A DNA stretch of 64,000 nucleotides from Dama dama (GCF_033118175.1 NC_083685.1:131457501-131521500); one strand, 5' to 3'; shown: positions 34,650 through 45,678, counted from the stretch's first letter. Notes: generated by a model not told the origin, from the letters alone. Translations and numbers: made by a program.

Positions 34650-35180
34650 AGGTATTACTTGTTGCTTGTCACTTGTCTTCCTGGAGGGTGGGAAGTCATT
34701 TCTCATCAGGCGCTGATCTTCATTTTCCTGACGACTAACGATGTTGAGCATCTTTTCATGTGTTCATAGGCTGTGTCTTTGGAGAAATGTCTCTTCCAAT
34801 TCTTAGGTTATTTGTTCTTTCACTTGTGAGAGTTCTAAAGCAAAAGGTAGATGTCTTCTATTTGATATATGACTTGCAAATATTTATGGGTTGTCTTTTT
34901 ACTTTCTCAGTGGTGTCCTTTGAAGCACAGACATTTATAATTTTGAAGTCTAGTCTATGCGTGTTTTCCTCGATGCTTATGCTCTTGGTGTCACATCTAG
35001 GCAACTACTGCCAAATCAAAAGTTGGGAAGATTTATTCCTGTTTCCTGAGAACTTTATAATTAGCTATACTTCGGCATTATGCTCCATTTGAGTTGCTTT
35101 GAGGCTTTTCTAATTTTGTTATTAAAGGTAATCTTTGGTTAGCATTTTCGAGATTTTGTGGATTAAAAAAACTGCTTTTA

Positions 35181-35514
35181 CTTTTTTTTTCTAAAAAGGA
35201 TGACGATGCTCAGCTGTCCTGTTGTTGAGGTTACAAGTCACAGGAAAAGAAAATTGTAGGTTTTGTGTTTCGAAGGAATAAGTAAATGCCCCAGTCAGTC
35301 TCAAATCATTTTTTTCTAAAATCAAGCTGACTACTAAGACAGGATCCGTTTTAGGAAGTGTTCTGGCACTGACCCCAGTGAGCAGTTCAAGAAGCACAGG
35401 TAACAGAAGTGAGGATGTAGACAGCCCTGTGGTGGGTGGCTCTCTGGGACTGATGAGAACGGTGGTCTGTGCGGGAAAACCTGAAAGCGCGTCTTGGTGG
35501 TCTGCCCATCGTCT
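35181..35514. other. Unassigned DNA with poly-T
   Basis: About 330 bases. A poly-T lies at about 35181-35190 at the edge of the old L1. Nothing else recognised. Confidence 0.4.
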
Positions 35515-35827
35515 GTGCTGTGCGCCGTGGCTCAGTCGTGTCCAGCTCTCTGCGACCTCACGGACTGCAGCCCGCCAGGCCCCTCTGTCCGTGCGATTCT
35601 CCAGGCAGGAATACTGGAGCGGGTTGCCATTTCCTCCTTCAGGTGGTCTTCCCAACCCAGGGATCGAGCCCGGGCCTCCCGCATTGCAGGCAGATTCTTT
35701 ACCAAGTGAGCCACCAGAGAATCCAAGAACACTGGAGCGGGCAGCTTGTCCCTGCTCCAGGGGATCTTTCTGACCCAGGGTCAATCCTGCATCGCAGGCG
35801 GATTCTTTACCAACTGAGCCACCTAGG
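35515..35827 (-). mobile_element. Bov-tA SINE with duplicated tRNA-like head
   Basis: A full antisense copy (35515-35725: cgtgtccagctctctgcgac to ttctttaccaagtgagccac) is followed by a second linker plus head (35733-35827: ctgctccaggggatctttct to gattctttaccaactgagcc). The product has one Bov-A unit and two antisense heads. Confidence 0.88.
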
Positions 35828-35924
35828 CACACACACTCAGGTGTGTAAGTGGACTGTCGTTTTCATCGGAGAGCAGGTAGTGCTTCTGCTCCAGTTCCTC
35901 GTAATTGCCTTTTTTTTTTTTTAA

Positions 35925-36045
35925 ATGAGGAAATTAATAGTATGCACCTCATGGGGTTGTTGTGAGGATCAGATGAGTTGATACATTAAAAGGCTTAGAA
36001 CAGAGCCTGATGGTTAGTGAAGGCTCATTAAGTGCTTCTTAAATA
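35925..36045 (+). mobile_element. MIR SINE 3' part
   Basis: Sense MIR: aatgaggaaattaatagtat, ggggttgttgtgaggatcag, acagagcctgatggttagtg. A poly-T at about 35910-35922 lies immediately left. Confidence 0.8.
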
Positions 36046-36771
36046 GCCCATTTGTTTTTAATATTTTCAGCACAGGCCATCAGTATAACCTGTACTTCTC
36101 ACTTGAACATTAAATGCTCTAACATCTTTGAATTATTGTGTAAATATATGTTAACTGTTCTTGCCCACAGTAAAGGAATAATGAATAGTGCTTATGAATC
36201 ATTTAATGAGGAGCCCTAGTGTTCCCTCTGTTTTACGCCTAGCTTTTTCACTTGGTTATAACCACCTAGGTCCAGAGCAGCAGTTGTGGACCCAGGCGGC
36301 AGGACGGGTAGGTGCCTAGTCACCTGTCCTGTGTCGGCCTGAGCAAAGCCATGCTCCTCGGCGCCAGCGATGGTTAAAAGCAGAACTAAACAGGCAAGGA
36401 GGGCTCTGTTGAATTTATGATTGTTCCTTAATTAAAAAACAGAATTCTCTACCCAGGTGTTCTTTCTCTTCCAGCCCAGACAAGAAAAGTTGTGGCTATT
36501 TTAGGGGGACTGTGGGGCCTTTGGAGATGACTTTAGGCGATTAAAAGTCCTCACACGCAGTGTGGGGCTGGGGGGCGTCTGCCCTCCAGGATCTCCTGCT
36601 GTGCAGGAGCGGGAGGGTGAGTTCAAGTGGGCGCCCGTGGAGGGAGGGAGGCACCAGGAGAGCTGAGGCTGAGGAGCCCCCGTGACCCCACTCGAGCCCA
36701 GCGACCGTCCCCCTCCGTGCGCCGTGCGGGCTTATTTCCTTTCACTGCTGCATGCACAGTGCTCATAATTA
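36046..36771. other. Unassigned DNA
   Basis: About 730 bases with no recognised feature. Confidence 0.4.
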
Positions 36772-36977
36772 CGTGCAGTTGATTTGAACTTCATGGGTCC
36801 ACTCACAGGTATCTTTAAAATAGTCAATATTGCAGTCTGCACGATAGGCGGTTGGTTAAATCCTTGGATGTGGAGGAGACTAGTAGTAAATGGAGGATCG
36901 TCTAAGTTATTCTCGGATTTTCAGCTGCAGAGAGGGTTGGCAGCTCCCCCACTCTGTGTTGTTCAAGGTCAGCTGTA
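36772..36977. mobile_element. MER2-like (Tigger-type) DNA transposon
   Basis: The left end gcagttgatttgaacttcat and the right end tgttgttcaaggtcagctgt are decayed inverted copies of the MER2-like terminus. Inside are aggcggttggttaaatcctt and tcggattttcagctgcagag, both typical of this pogo/Tigger-derived family. TA flanks both ends. There is no transposase frame. Confidence 0.7.
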
Positions 36978-37320
36978 CGTAGTGCATAGTATACATTGTA
37001 CATAGTGTCTGCCTTCAAGGTCAGCTCTGGGTAGTGTACATTACATAGTGTCGATCTTCAAGGTCAGCTCTGGGTAGTGTACATCATATATTGTCGATCC
37101 TCAAGGTCAGCTCTGGGTAGTGTTCATTACATAGTGTCGATCCTCAAGGTCAGCTCTGGGTAGTGTACATGATATATTGTCGATCTTCAAGGTTAGCTCT
37201 GGGTAGTGTACATTACATAGTGTCTATCTTCAAGGTCAGCTCTGGGTAGTGTTCATTATGCACAGTGTCGATCTTCAAGGTCACCTGTACATAGCACGTA
37301 GCGTGCATCGTACATGGTGT
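36964..37320. repeat. 43-bp minisatellite grown from the MER2-like terminus
   Basis: The block caaggtcagctctgggtagt recurs with starts at 37016, 37059, 37102, 37145, 37188 and 37231, exactly 43 bp apart. Decayed copies lie at each edge (36964, then 37276). The block begins with the transposon's own terminal caaggtcagct, so the array appears seeded there. Confidence 0.95.
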
Positions 37321-37504
37321 GGAGATCTTCACGCGTTGTATCCTGATTAGAATGGTCACCACAGTCCTCCAGACTCTGCCGCCCACGGTTGTAGACCTGG
37401 CTCTTGTGGTAGCTCTGTAGCATCCTGCTCCATGGTTGTGCTGTGATTTACTTGGTTTCTGTGAGTGAGCATTTCACTTCCATGTGTGTTGCCTTTTGAA
37501 AAAA

Positions 37505-37640
37505 TTTTTATTTAAAAAATTTAAAAAAATTGGGGGGCTGTGCCACGCAGCATGTGGGGTCATAGCTCCCCCACCAGGGATGGAACCCACACCCCTGGAA
37601 CGTGATGTCTGAACCCCTGGACTGCCAGGGGAGTCCCCGC
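37505..37640 (-). mobile_element. CHR-2-type short SINE
   Basis: Antisense copy: ggggctgtgccacgcagcat, ccaccagggatggaacccac, ctggactgccaggggagtcc. An A/T-rich tract at 37498-37528 lies at the tail side. Confidence 0.75.
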
Positions 37641-37684
37641 GTTGCCTTTCTCAGCAGAGCTGCAGGGACCTCCTTGCACCAGCA

Positions 37685-37800
37685 GGCCTTGCATCCTGCC
37701 CCCGTGGCTGCTGGCTCTGTGACTTTGAACAGGTTGCTCCACCTCTGGTTCTAAGGTAGGAGTGGTAACAGGACCACCTCGCAAGTGTGCCGAGTGAAGC
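37685..37800 (+). mobile_element. MIR SINE fragment
   Basis: Sense MIR middle: gctctgtgactttgaacagg, ttgctccacctctggttcta, then ggtaacaggaccacctcgca. Diverged. Confidence 0.6.
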
Positions 37801-38340
37801 AGCTGTTGGCCACGAGACCCTCAGCTCAGCCCTGGGCCCTGCAGGGTCCCGCAGGGTCGCCGAGTCGTCCCCCCGCCTGGGGCTGTGAGCGTGTCAGTGG
37901 AGTAGATTCTTCTAGGCAGACTTGCTGGATTGCTGGTTACGCACACAAGCAGCCCAGGTTTTGAGGGAGTGTCCCAGGTGTCTGTACAAATGCTGCGCTG
38001 AGTTACTCTCCCACCTTCTGCTGTTTAAAAGCCAGAGTTTTTGTTTTTTAAACAGAAGTCTTGAGAGCAAGCTAGCTCCTCTGTTGATTCTGCTCACTGA
38101 TCTCTAGTTTTGACTCCATATGACGCGTCTTGTAGGTGTCGGGGTGGTGACCGCAGCGTCCTGAAGCTCTTCTGTGGAAGCATTGATGATGGTGACGAAT
38201 CCCAGGGGTCTTGGGGGTGAAATTTTCTTGCTCATCGTTTCAGTACAGTGTGCTTGCCTGGGAGCGAAGACCCCTCCATTCTCCTGCTCCCTGACGTTGG
38301 CAGGTGAGCGGCTCCATCCTGCTGGACCACCTGCGTGGGT
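37801..38340. other. Unassigned DNA left of second CpG patch
   Basis: About 540 bases. Frames on both strands overlap and are unrecognised. Confidence 0.4.
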
Positions 38341-38640
38341 GATTGACGTCCGCTCCTGGTGGGCGAGGAAAGCAGTCCTGGTGGATGTTCCTCCGCCCGG
38401 GCAGTTCAGATGCTGGCCGACGCTGCGCGGTGCGGGGCTGCGGGGAGAGGCGCTGCCTCGCTGGTGAAGAAGCACGCGGGAAGAGAAATGGAAGTTTCCA
38501 CGGGCCGCAGCCCCGCGGCAGACCTTCTTAGCTGTCCGGGGCTGCTCGGTCTGGCAGCTGACCGCCCTGCTGGGGGGAGAGGGCGGGGCCATGGGAGGCT
38601 CTCAGCGAGCCTGGGAAGCTCCGGCCTCCGTGAGTGGACG
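38341..38640. promoter_or_regulatory. Second CpG-rich patch
   Basis: I count about 27 CpG dinucleotides in 300 bases, densest at 38417-38460 and 38473-38518. Less extreme than the 32.5-kb patch. Overlapping frames on both strands (for example plus 38359-38928) are expected in such DNA. No gene was recognised. Confidence 0.4.
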
Positions 38641-38970
38641 ATACCCTTCTTTTTAAAGAGGCCCCTGACTGTCCAAGCAAAGGGGCCCTTCACTTTGACC
38701 TTCCTGCAGGGCTTGGCGCGGGGGCGGGGGGCGGTCACTGGGAGAGTGGCTTCCAGCAGGGAGAGCGGAGGCCGTCGTCTGGACCCTCCCTGGCGTTTCC
38801 ACTCTTACTTTTTAACCACCTGGTTGGGGGCAGTGTCTCAGCTCTGCTCTGTGGCCTGTACTTCCATCCCCGCTGCAGGAGGGCACCTTGGTGGGGTTAC
38901 TGTAAGGACTGGAGAGAGTGTATGTTAAAACAGGGTGGTGCCTGGGTTCTTGTGGGTCCTCAGGAAACCC

Positions 38971-38981
38971 GCATCATCTCT
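38971..38981. repeat. L1 target-site duplication, left copy
   Basis: gcatcatctct directly left of the L1 A-tail. An identical copy lies at 40214-40224. Confidence 0.93.
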
Positions 38982-40213
38982 CTCTTTTTTTTTTTTTTTA
39001 ATTTTTTTATTAGTTGGAGGCTAATTACTTCACAACATTTCAGTGGGTTTTGTCATACATTGATATGAATCAGCCATGGATTTACACGTCTTCCCCATCC
39101 CAATCCCCGCTCCCACCTCCCTCTCCACCCGATTCCTCTCGAAACATCCCACCCTCGCCTTCTCCCACAGAGTTCAAAAGTCTGTTCTGTATTTCTGTGT
39201 CTCTTTTTCTGTTTTGCATATAGGGTTATCGTTGCCATCTTTCTAAATTCCATATATATGTGTTAGTATGCTGTAATGTTCTTTGTCTTTCTGGCTTACT
39301 TCACTCTGTATAATGGGCTCCAGCTTCATCCATCTCATTAGGACTGGTTCAAATGAAGTCTTTTTAATGGCTGAGTAATATTCCATGGTGTATATGTACC
39401 ACAGCTTTCTTATCCATTCATCTGCTGATGGGCATCTAGGTTGCTTCCGTGTCCTGGCTATTATAAACAGTGCTGTGATGAACATTGGGGTGCACATGTC
39501 TCTTTCAGATCTGGTTTCCTCAGTGTGTATGCCCAGAAGTGGGATTGCTGGGTCATATGGCAGTTCTATTTCCAGTTTTTTAAGAAATCTCCACACTGTT
39601 TTCCATAGCAGCTGTACTAGTTTGCATTCCCACCAACAGTGTAAGAGGGTTCCCTTTTCTCCACACCCTCTCCAGCATTTATTGCTTGTAGACTTTTGGA
39701 TAGCAGCCATCCTGACTGGCGTGTAATGGTACCTCATTGTGGTTTTGATTTGCATTTCTCTAATAATGAGTGATGTTGAGCATCTTTTCATGTGTTTGTT
39801 AGCCATCTGTATGTCTTCTTTGGAGAAATGTCTGTTTAGTTCTTTGGCCCATTTTTTGATTGGGTCATTTATTTTTCTGGAATTGAGCTTCAGGAGTTGC
39901 TTGTATATTTTTGAGATTAATCCTTTGTCTGTTTCTTCATTTGCTATTATTTTCTCCCAATCTGAGGGCTGTCTTTTCACCTTACTTATAGTTTCCTTTG
40001 TAGTGCAAAAGCTTTTAAGTTTCATTAGGTCCCATTTGTTTAGTTTTGCTTTTATTTCCAATATTCTGGGAGGTGGGTCATAGAGGATCTTGCTGTGATT
40101 TATGTCGGAGAGTGTTTTGCCTATGTTCTCCTCTAGGAGTTTTATAGTTTCTGGTCTTACATTTAGATCTTTAATCCATTTTCAGTTTATTTTTGTGTAT
40201 GGTGTTAGAAAGT
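38982..40213 (-). mobile_element. L1 3' end, 5'-truncated, with perfect 11-bp TSD
   Basis: A poly-T A-tail at about 38985-38999 is followed by 3' UTR and the end of ORF2, up to gtatggtgttagaaa. Identical 11-bp duplications on both sides fix the boundaries and show insertion by target-primed reverse transcription at the already truncated length of about 1.23 kb. A long open ORF2 remnant and intact TSD suggest the youngest L1 in the window. Confidence 0.97.
39243..40213 (-). pseudogene. L1 ORF2 C-terminal fragment
   Basis: The frame runs open from the 5' junction to its natural-looking end, HYSILTHIYGI. It covers KSFCTTKETISKVKRQPSDW, the nested HFSKEDIQMANKHMKRCS segment and the C-terminal cysteine cluster CWRGCGEKGTLLHCWWEC. 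Catalytic endonuclease and reverse-transcriptase motifs are missing, so it cannot be active. The apparent start near 40061 is a TTG inside the frame and not a real initiation site. Confidence 0.93.
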
Positions 40214-40224
40214 GCATCATCTCT
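40214..40224. repeat. L1 target-site duplication, right copy
   Basis: gcatcatctct, an exact match to 38971-38981, abutting the truncated 5' end of the L1. Confidence 0.93.
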
Positions 40225-41831
40225 TATTGTCCCCACCGACATCGCTGCCATCCTAACTGGGGATGGTTGACCTTGAATGTGCCTGGCGCCGGCCACGGGC
40301 GCTGGTCTCACTCTGGTCCCACTTGACACGTGCGACCCTCCTCTGTAGATCCTGACCGAGGAGCAAGGCGATTCCACACCCACCTTCTGGGCCAGGTCGA
40401 TTCATTGGAAGGTGGTCGTCGAAGTATTTGACACTAGACCCCAAATTTTCATTTTTAGGCACAGTCTTCACGTTCTTTTTTAAAAATCAGATGTCAGGAA
40501 TGACTCGTGGGCTTGTATAATCCAAGGGAAAGTGAGTTGCTTGGCACAGTCCCAGGGCGTGAGGGCAGGCCATTTTGCAAGAGGTATTTCCTGTCTTCTG
40601 GGATGCTCATAATCGTGACAAATGGTCCTGTTAATAGTTGTGCATTCCTAGCCTCCTTGGGTACAAGAGCCAAGATTGGGTTATGAAATAATTTTCAAAA
40701 GAAAGAGCCTGACCCAACAGAGAGCCAAGTAGGAGGAGAAGGGAGCACAGTGACACCCACTCAGCTTTTTGTTTTTCAAGAACGCTGCTTTTTATCTTGA
40801 GAGAGAAAAGGGCTGCACTGTTTCCACAGATGTTTCTGTGAGTTGTCAACCGAGCCTGCAGAGATTCCGTGGAGGGAGGAGGGGAGATGCTGTGGGGTTT
40901 GCTTCCCGCACCTCCCGTGGTCATGTTGACACGCTTGGTGGCTCAGCCCACCCTCGTCCCATAGAGGTTATGTCTGAGCTGCCCCTGGTTCATGTGACCC
41001 GAGTGGAAGCTTCTCCACTGTTGGAAACTGCCAACACGACTTGCAAAGCCTTCAGGAGCTTGTTTCCTTGGGGATGAGCAGCCCCAAGCCCCCAGGCAGA
41101 GGGAGGTTTGGCGTCGGGAAGGCAGGCTGGGTGCACCTCCGTCCTAAGTCGAGGACCCAGGTCTGCTCAGCAGAGCAGCCTCTGTGGGGTCTGAGACCTT
41201 CTGAGATGACAGCAGACCCCCGAGGTGTTCCAGGGGACACTGTGACGGGGAGGGAGGGATTTCCTCCGTGCCAGATCAGATGGGCGGTCTCCTGCCAGTC
41301 CCTGTCAGCAGGGCTTAGAAGCACCGACGAGAACCTGCAGGTGTCCCAGCCCCCCCCCCCCCCCCCCCCCGCCCCGTGGCCTGCACCCTAGGTTGCTCGT
41401 GGCTCCGAGTCCATCTCCCGAGGGGGGTCCTGGGACAGGGATTGGGCGCAGTGGGTGGCGGAATGTCAGTGTCCATCTGGTCTTGCTGAGCCCTCACCGT
41501 CAGAGGGCTCACCCGTCCCCATGTGGACAAATTCTGGGCACTCAGGACACGCTCCACTTCCACAAGCTTCCAGGTTCATCCTGCTTGCTACACAGATGTG
41601 CCTGGTCGTGATGCACCCGTGAGGCCCCCCCTTCCTCCTCCCCGTGATCCCTGGGGTCGGGGACCGACTGGTTCACGGTTCCGTCCCCTGCGTCTGCCGT
41701 GGTGCCTGCTGGCGGGGCTTCCATGCTCATTGGATGAAAAACTCCCAGAGCTGTGACTCAGTCCCTAAATGGCATCGATTAGTCAAATACAACAGTTCTT
41801 TATCTGGTAGCCCGTGACTAAACTCCCGTTG
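40225..41831. other. Unassigned DNA with a 21-base C run
   Basis: About 1.6 kb with no recognised repeat family. The C run is at 41350-41370. GC content increases to the right. Confidence 0.4.
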
Positions 41832-42044
41832 TTGTTGGTTAGTTGCTAAGTTGTGTCCGACTCTTAGCAGCCCCATGCTAAGCATGTAGCCCACTCTGCT
41901 CCTCTGTCCATGGGATTTCCCAGGCAAGAATACTGGAGTGAGTAACCATTCCCTTCTCCAGGGGATCCTCCCCACCCAGGGAGCAAACCCGAGTCTCCTG
42001 CATTGGCAGGCAGATTCTTTAGCACTGAGCCCCCAGGGAAGCCC
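41832..42044 (-). mobile_element. Bov-tA-type SINE
   Basis: Antisense copy: ttgctaagttgtgtccgact, ccaggcaagaatactggagt, ttctccaggggatcctcccc and cactgagcccccagggaagc. Confidence 0.93.
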
Positions 42045-43014
42045 CACTTCTATTGTTACTTCACCATAAATTTTTAATTTTATTCTGAAATGCCAAGTGT
42101 TCAGCTGACATGGGCTCGCAGCGTGGACGGGGCGGGCCTGCAGGGGTGGTAGCGTGGGCCCACCTGGCGTCAGGTGGCCCCTTTTGAACAGCGTCCCGTG
42201 CGCTGAGGATGAGGAGCGGCTCCCACAGCAGACCTGGTTTGTCTGCTGCTGCTGTAGCCCACGCTTCATGGTAAATCACTTTTCTCACTTCAGCTGATTC
42301 AGACGGCTGATTTCGTTCAGACGGTCCTGCCTGGGGTCCTGTCCCGGGCCGGACGGTCCTGTCTGAGGTCCTGTCCTGGCCCTGGATGCTCTGAGGACAT
42401 GCAGCAGGAGTCCCTCCATATTCCAGGAGGTGAGCGTGGAGAAGAGAGCTCAGCGACCTTCCTGAGAACGCGTGTAGATCTGTGTTTTCCACTGCCTGCT
42501 TTAATGATGAGGAATTCTTCCAACCTTCAGTTTAACCTGAAAAGTCTCCTACTGGGGAAAGTCAGTGGCACTGGCAGCCTATTTTTAGTATCATTTTTGG
42601 TACAGGTTTAAACAGTTACTTTATTGAATATTGTAGCTATTAATTTCAAACTTAAGCAAGAACGTGATTACTCAGTATAGTTTTCATGCCACCTACTCAG
42701 AGCCTTTGGACTGGGTGAAATCCTGCTTGTTGAATGGAGTTAAAATAATTTCCATCTCACTTTTTTTCTGGTTCAGCTGCAAATCAAGGCTTTGGTTTAG
42801 AGCTGGTTTATAAAGGCAGTGCTGGAAAACAGTGGGAAGAGCTGTGTGTGAGAGCTCTAGGTGGGGAGGGATGGAGGGAAAGGCAAGACCTGCTTGCAAA
42901 TACAAGCAGATAGTCTCTGCAAGTCACCTCCCTGCCTGTTGGGTTGTATATAAAGATAACATGATCTTTAGAGCTAATCGGAAAGGAAAAAAACAAGAGA
43001 GTAAATAGTTCATA
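42045..43014. other. Unassigned DNA with a 32-bp duplication
   Basis: About 970 bases. The acggtcctg...ggtcctgtcc block is tandemly duplicated at 42321 and 42353. Nothing else recognised. Confidence 0.45.
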
Positions 43015-43345
43015 ATCCCCTATATTTTTTCTCTACCTCCTGAAATCTATTTTACCATGCTATTTCCACAATTCTTTCTTATATTTAGCATGTATTTTCT
43101 CATTCTTAAATGACTTTGAAGAATATATGACTGCATAGTCTACCTTATGGGTGTTCTGTCATTGATTTAACTTTGATTGACCTGTTTGTTATTTTTCATT
43201 ATCAGTAAAGCTGGGATGAACATCTTTCTACATATTTATATGAAAATCTAAATATTGTAATATAAGTTGCTAAAAGTGAAACTACTAGATGAAATAGGCA
43301 TGTTTTGGGACCTTTTTGGGGGCTGCCAGATCACCTTCCAGAAAC
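43015..43345 (-). mobile_element. Possible old L1-like fragment
   Basis: The phrases cagtaaagctgggatgaaca and ctgccagatcaccttccaga resemble the antisense L1 3' region. The rest is too decayed to assign. Confidence 0.4.
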
Positions 43346-43904
43346 ACCACCCGAGGTCATTTACCTGCAGTGTGGGTGCCTTCCCTCCCCAGGACAGCCC
43401 AGCCCAAGCTGGTGATTATAATTTTCAAGGGGTTTATTAACTTGATGATAGGTTTGCCATTTTGATGCAAAATTTTAAAATAAGAAGGAAAGTACACTTA
43501 AAGACGCTTTTCCTGTTTTTAGCCTCTTTCGGAGCCCTCGTCCTTGACTGGTGAGGAACAGACGTCTTGCTGAGGGGGCTGGGTGCATGGCTCACAGGTG
43601 GTCGCCCTTGCTTTTCGTAAATAAGGTCTGCTCAGCATGAAGGACTTGCACCTCTCAAGGTGCTCTGGAGCTTTGTGGTACCTTAGCAGGTGTGACGGGG
43701 GTCCGGCTGTGACCCCTCGGGGGATTATTCCTGGAGGTTATCATCCCGCTGCAGGGTTGCTGGTCGGGTCAGACTCCTCGGTTCTGCGACCTTCTCCACA
43801 GTCTGCACAACGCAGGAGCTGAGGAGAACACGGTGATGTTGTCTAGACCCCAGAGGCCCAGAGCCTTCCCTCCCCGGAGCACCTGGTCCCTGCAGCACCT
43901 TTTC
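43346..43904. other. Unassigned DNA
   Basis: About 560 bases with no recognised feature. Confidence 0.4.
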
Positions 43905-44105
43905 CAGCGACTCTGCACCAGGCCGTGACGCTCAGGACCTTCTTTCTGTGATTAATCCTTACAACATCACAGACGATACTGTTTGCTTCAGCTTATTGAT
44001 GATACAACAGAAGCTCAGGGTGTTCGGGTGATTTTGTTGGAATCACCCAGCTGTGAGTGGGCAGCTAGGAATGGGGATTGCATTTATTCCAAAGTCCAGG
44101 CCCAG
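43905..44105 (-). mobile_element. MIR SINE
   Basis: Antisense MIR: taatccttacaacatcacag, attgatgatacaacagaagc, aatcacccagctgtgagtgg, then a decayed end. Diverged but in correct order. Confidence 0.7.
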
Positions 44106-45035
44106 TATCCTTAAGCTGGGAGGTAAGTGAAGCAGAGATGACCCCAGGCTGACTCTCAGAGCCATGGAGACCGCAGCTCGGGTGACTGCCTGCCATCTGC
44201 AGGTGGTCTCACCCACAGTGGGCGGTGGGCGGGCTCACAGCAGCCTGGTGACCCCATGGACAGGGGCTCAGGTTGTCTTTGTGATGTCATAGGGGAAACA
44301 TCAGAGTTGATGTAGGCTGTTTGGGCAGATAAAATGAGAAGGGGATGAGAGGGGTTGGAACGAGGAAGGCACTGCGGTGTGGAGAGACACCAGGTGGGGC
44401 AGGGCGGCGTCCAAGGAGCCGCGGGAGCTCAGATGAGACGGCAGTGCTTCAAGCAACACGGGGAGCCTTCCACCATTCGGGAAGATGCGTGGCAGTGTCT
44501 GGGGGCAACCGGAAAGGAAGAACCACAGGCGTCTGTAGTTAAGGGACAGGAAAGGCGGGTGGCTGATGTGGCGGTGGCTGGCGTTATGATGCTCGCATGT
44601 CCCTTTAACCTGTAAAGTCACAGCACAATCTCATCCGCTCGTTTCAAACAAGCTTGTGCCTTGCTGCTGTTAAAAGCATCCAGAGATTTCAGTGCAGGAA
44701 GCAGGCAGTCGTTATGTCTCCTTTACAAATCAAGCTTGTGCTTTTTCCAAAGGCTTAATTTTGTCTGCTCAATTTTTGTGTGTTCTGGTTCTGCATTTTC
44801 TCATGTAGATTCAGATCCAATTTAGAGATGAAACACACAGGCTGTCTGGCTGGGAAAGCGTTGACGAGTGACACCATGGGTGTGAGCTGCTGGTTGGACA
44901 CTGTGTTCACATGATCAAGTGGGCTTTTCTTATGGCTTTTTAAAGAAAATGATAGTTTTATCACAAGTCATAAAAAATAACCCTCATCATTTATTTAAAG
45001 CAGTAAATGAGATTTTGGGTGTTCCCTTTAAATTT
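44106..45035. other. Unassigned DNA
   Basis: About 930 bases. Overlapping frames on both strands around 44301-44621 are unrecognised. Confidence 0.4.
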
Positions 45036-45592
45036 CAGTCAGTTCAGTCGGGTTCAGTTCAGTTCAGTCGCTCAGTCATGTCCGACTCTTTGCAACCCCA
45101 TGAACCGCAGCAGACCAGATCTCCCTGTCCATCACCAACTCCCAGAGTCCACCCAAACCCATGTCCATCGAGTCCATGATGCCATCCAACCATCTCATCC
45201 TCTGTCGTCCCCTTCTTCTCCTGCCCTCAACCTTTCCCAGCATCAGGGTCTTTTCCAATGAGTCATCTCTTAGCATCAGGTGGCCAAAGTATTGGAGTTT
45301 CAGCTTCAGCATCAGTCCTTCCAATGAATATTCAGGACTGATTTCCTTTAGGATGGACTGGTTGGATCTCCTTGCAGTCCAAGGGACTCTCAAGAGTCTT
45401 CTCCAAACCACAGTTCAAAAGCATCAATTCTTTGGCACTCAGCTTTCTTTATAGTCCAACTCTCACATCCATACATGACCACTGGAAAAACCATAGCCTT
45501 GACTAGACAGACCTTTGTTGACAAAGTAATGTCTCTGCTTTTTAATATGCTGTCTAGATTGGTCATAACTTTCTTTCCAAGGAGTAAGCGTC
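45036..45592 (-). mobile_element. BovB 3' end, 5'-truncated
   Basis: Antisense BovB starting with the AGTTC-type terminal short repeat (gttcagttcagttcagtcgc, about 45052-45071) through the coding end to ggtcataactttctttccaa. One of the two longest BovB copies here, and convergent with the plus-strand copy at 47.6 kb. Confidence 0.95.
45076..45411 (-). pseudogene. BovB reverse-transcriptase C-terminal fragment, frameshifted
   Basis: The frame encodes SNQSILKEISPEYSLEG, LEKTLMLGKVEGRRRRGRQ and the end AAVHGVAKSRT. The upstream YGCESW part lies in another frame because the run near 45403-45410 (ccaaaccaca) is one base shorter than in sister copies. Confidence 0.88.
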
Positions 45593-45678
45593 CAGTAGTT
45601 CCTTTTTAATGATAACATAAAGGTGGTTAAGATAGTAAAGTTTATACTTAATAATAAATATATAATATAGAGTGCAGT

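Larger units (their letters stand above)
33375..35180 (-). mobile_element. Old mammalian L1 3' region, heavily interrupted
   Basis: Discontinuous pieces of one antisense L1 tail: gttttattgggatgtagttt (33384), ccatagaatttattcctttg (33619), ttcctttttatggctcagta (34310), gtgatgctgctctgaacact (34417), tgttgagcatcttttcatgt (34742) and the 5'-ward tctttggagaaatgtctctt block onward. It is split by a Bov-tA SINE, a BovB copy and an internal 43-bp tandem expansion. The frame is destroyed. Confidence 0.8.

Noticed and set aside
35191..35832. 213-codon minus frame
   Set aside because: Over half of it is the sense read of a Bov-tA SINE and its duplicated head. The rest is unsupported.
45161..45454. Plus frames over BovB (also 333-734, 11255-11641, 22402-22794, 33822-34112)
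   Set aside because: They are antisense reads of BovB tails. The same peptide phrases recur in each copy.
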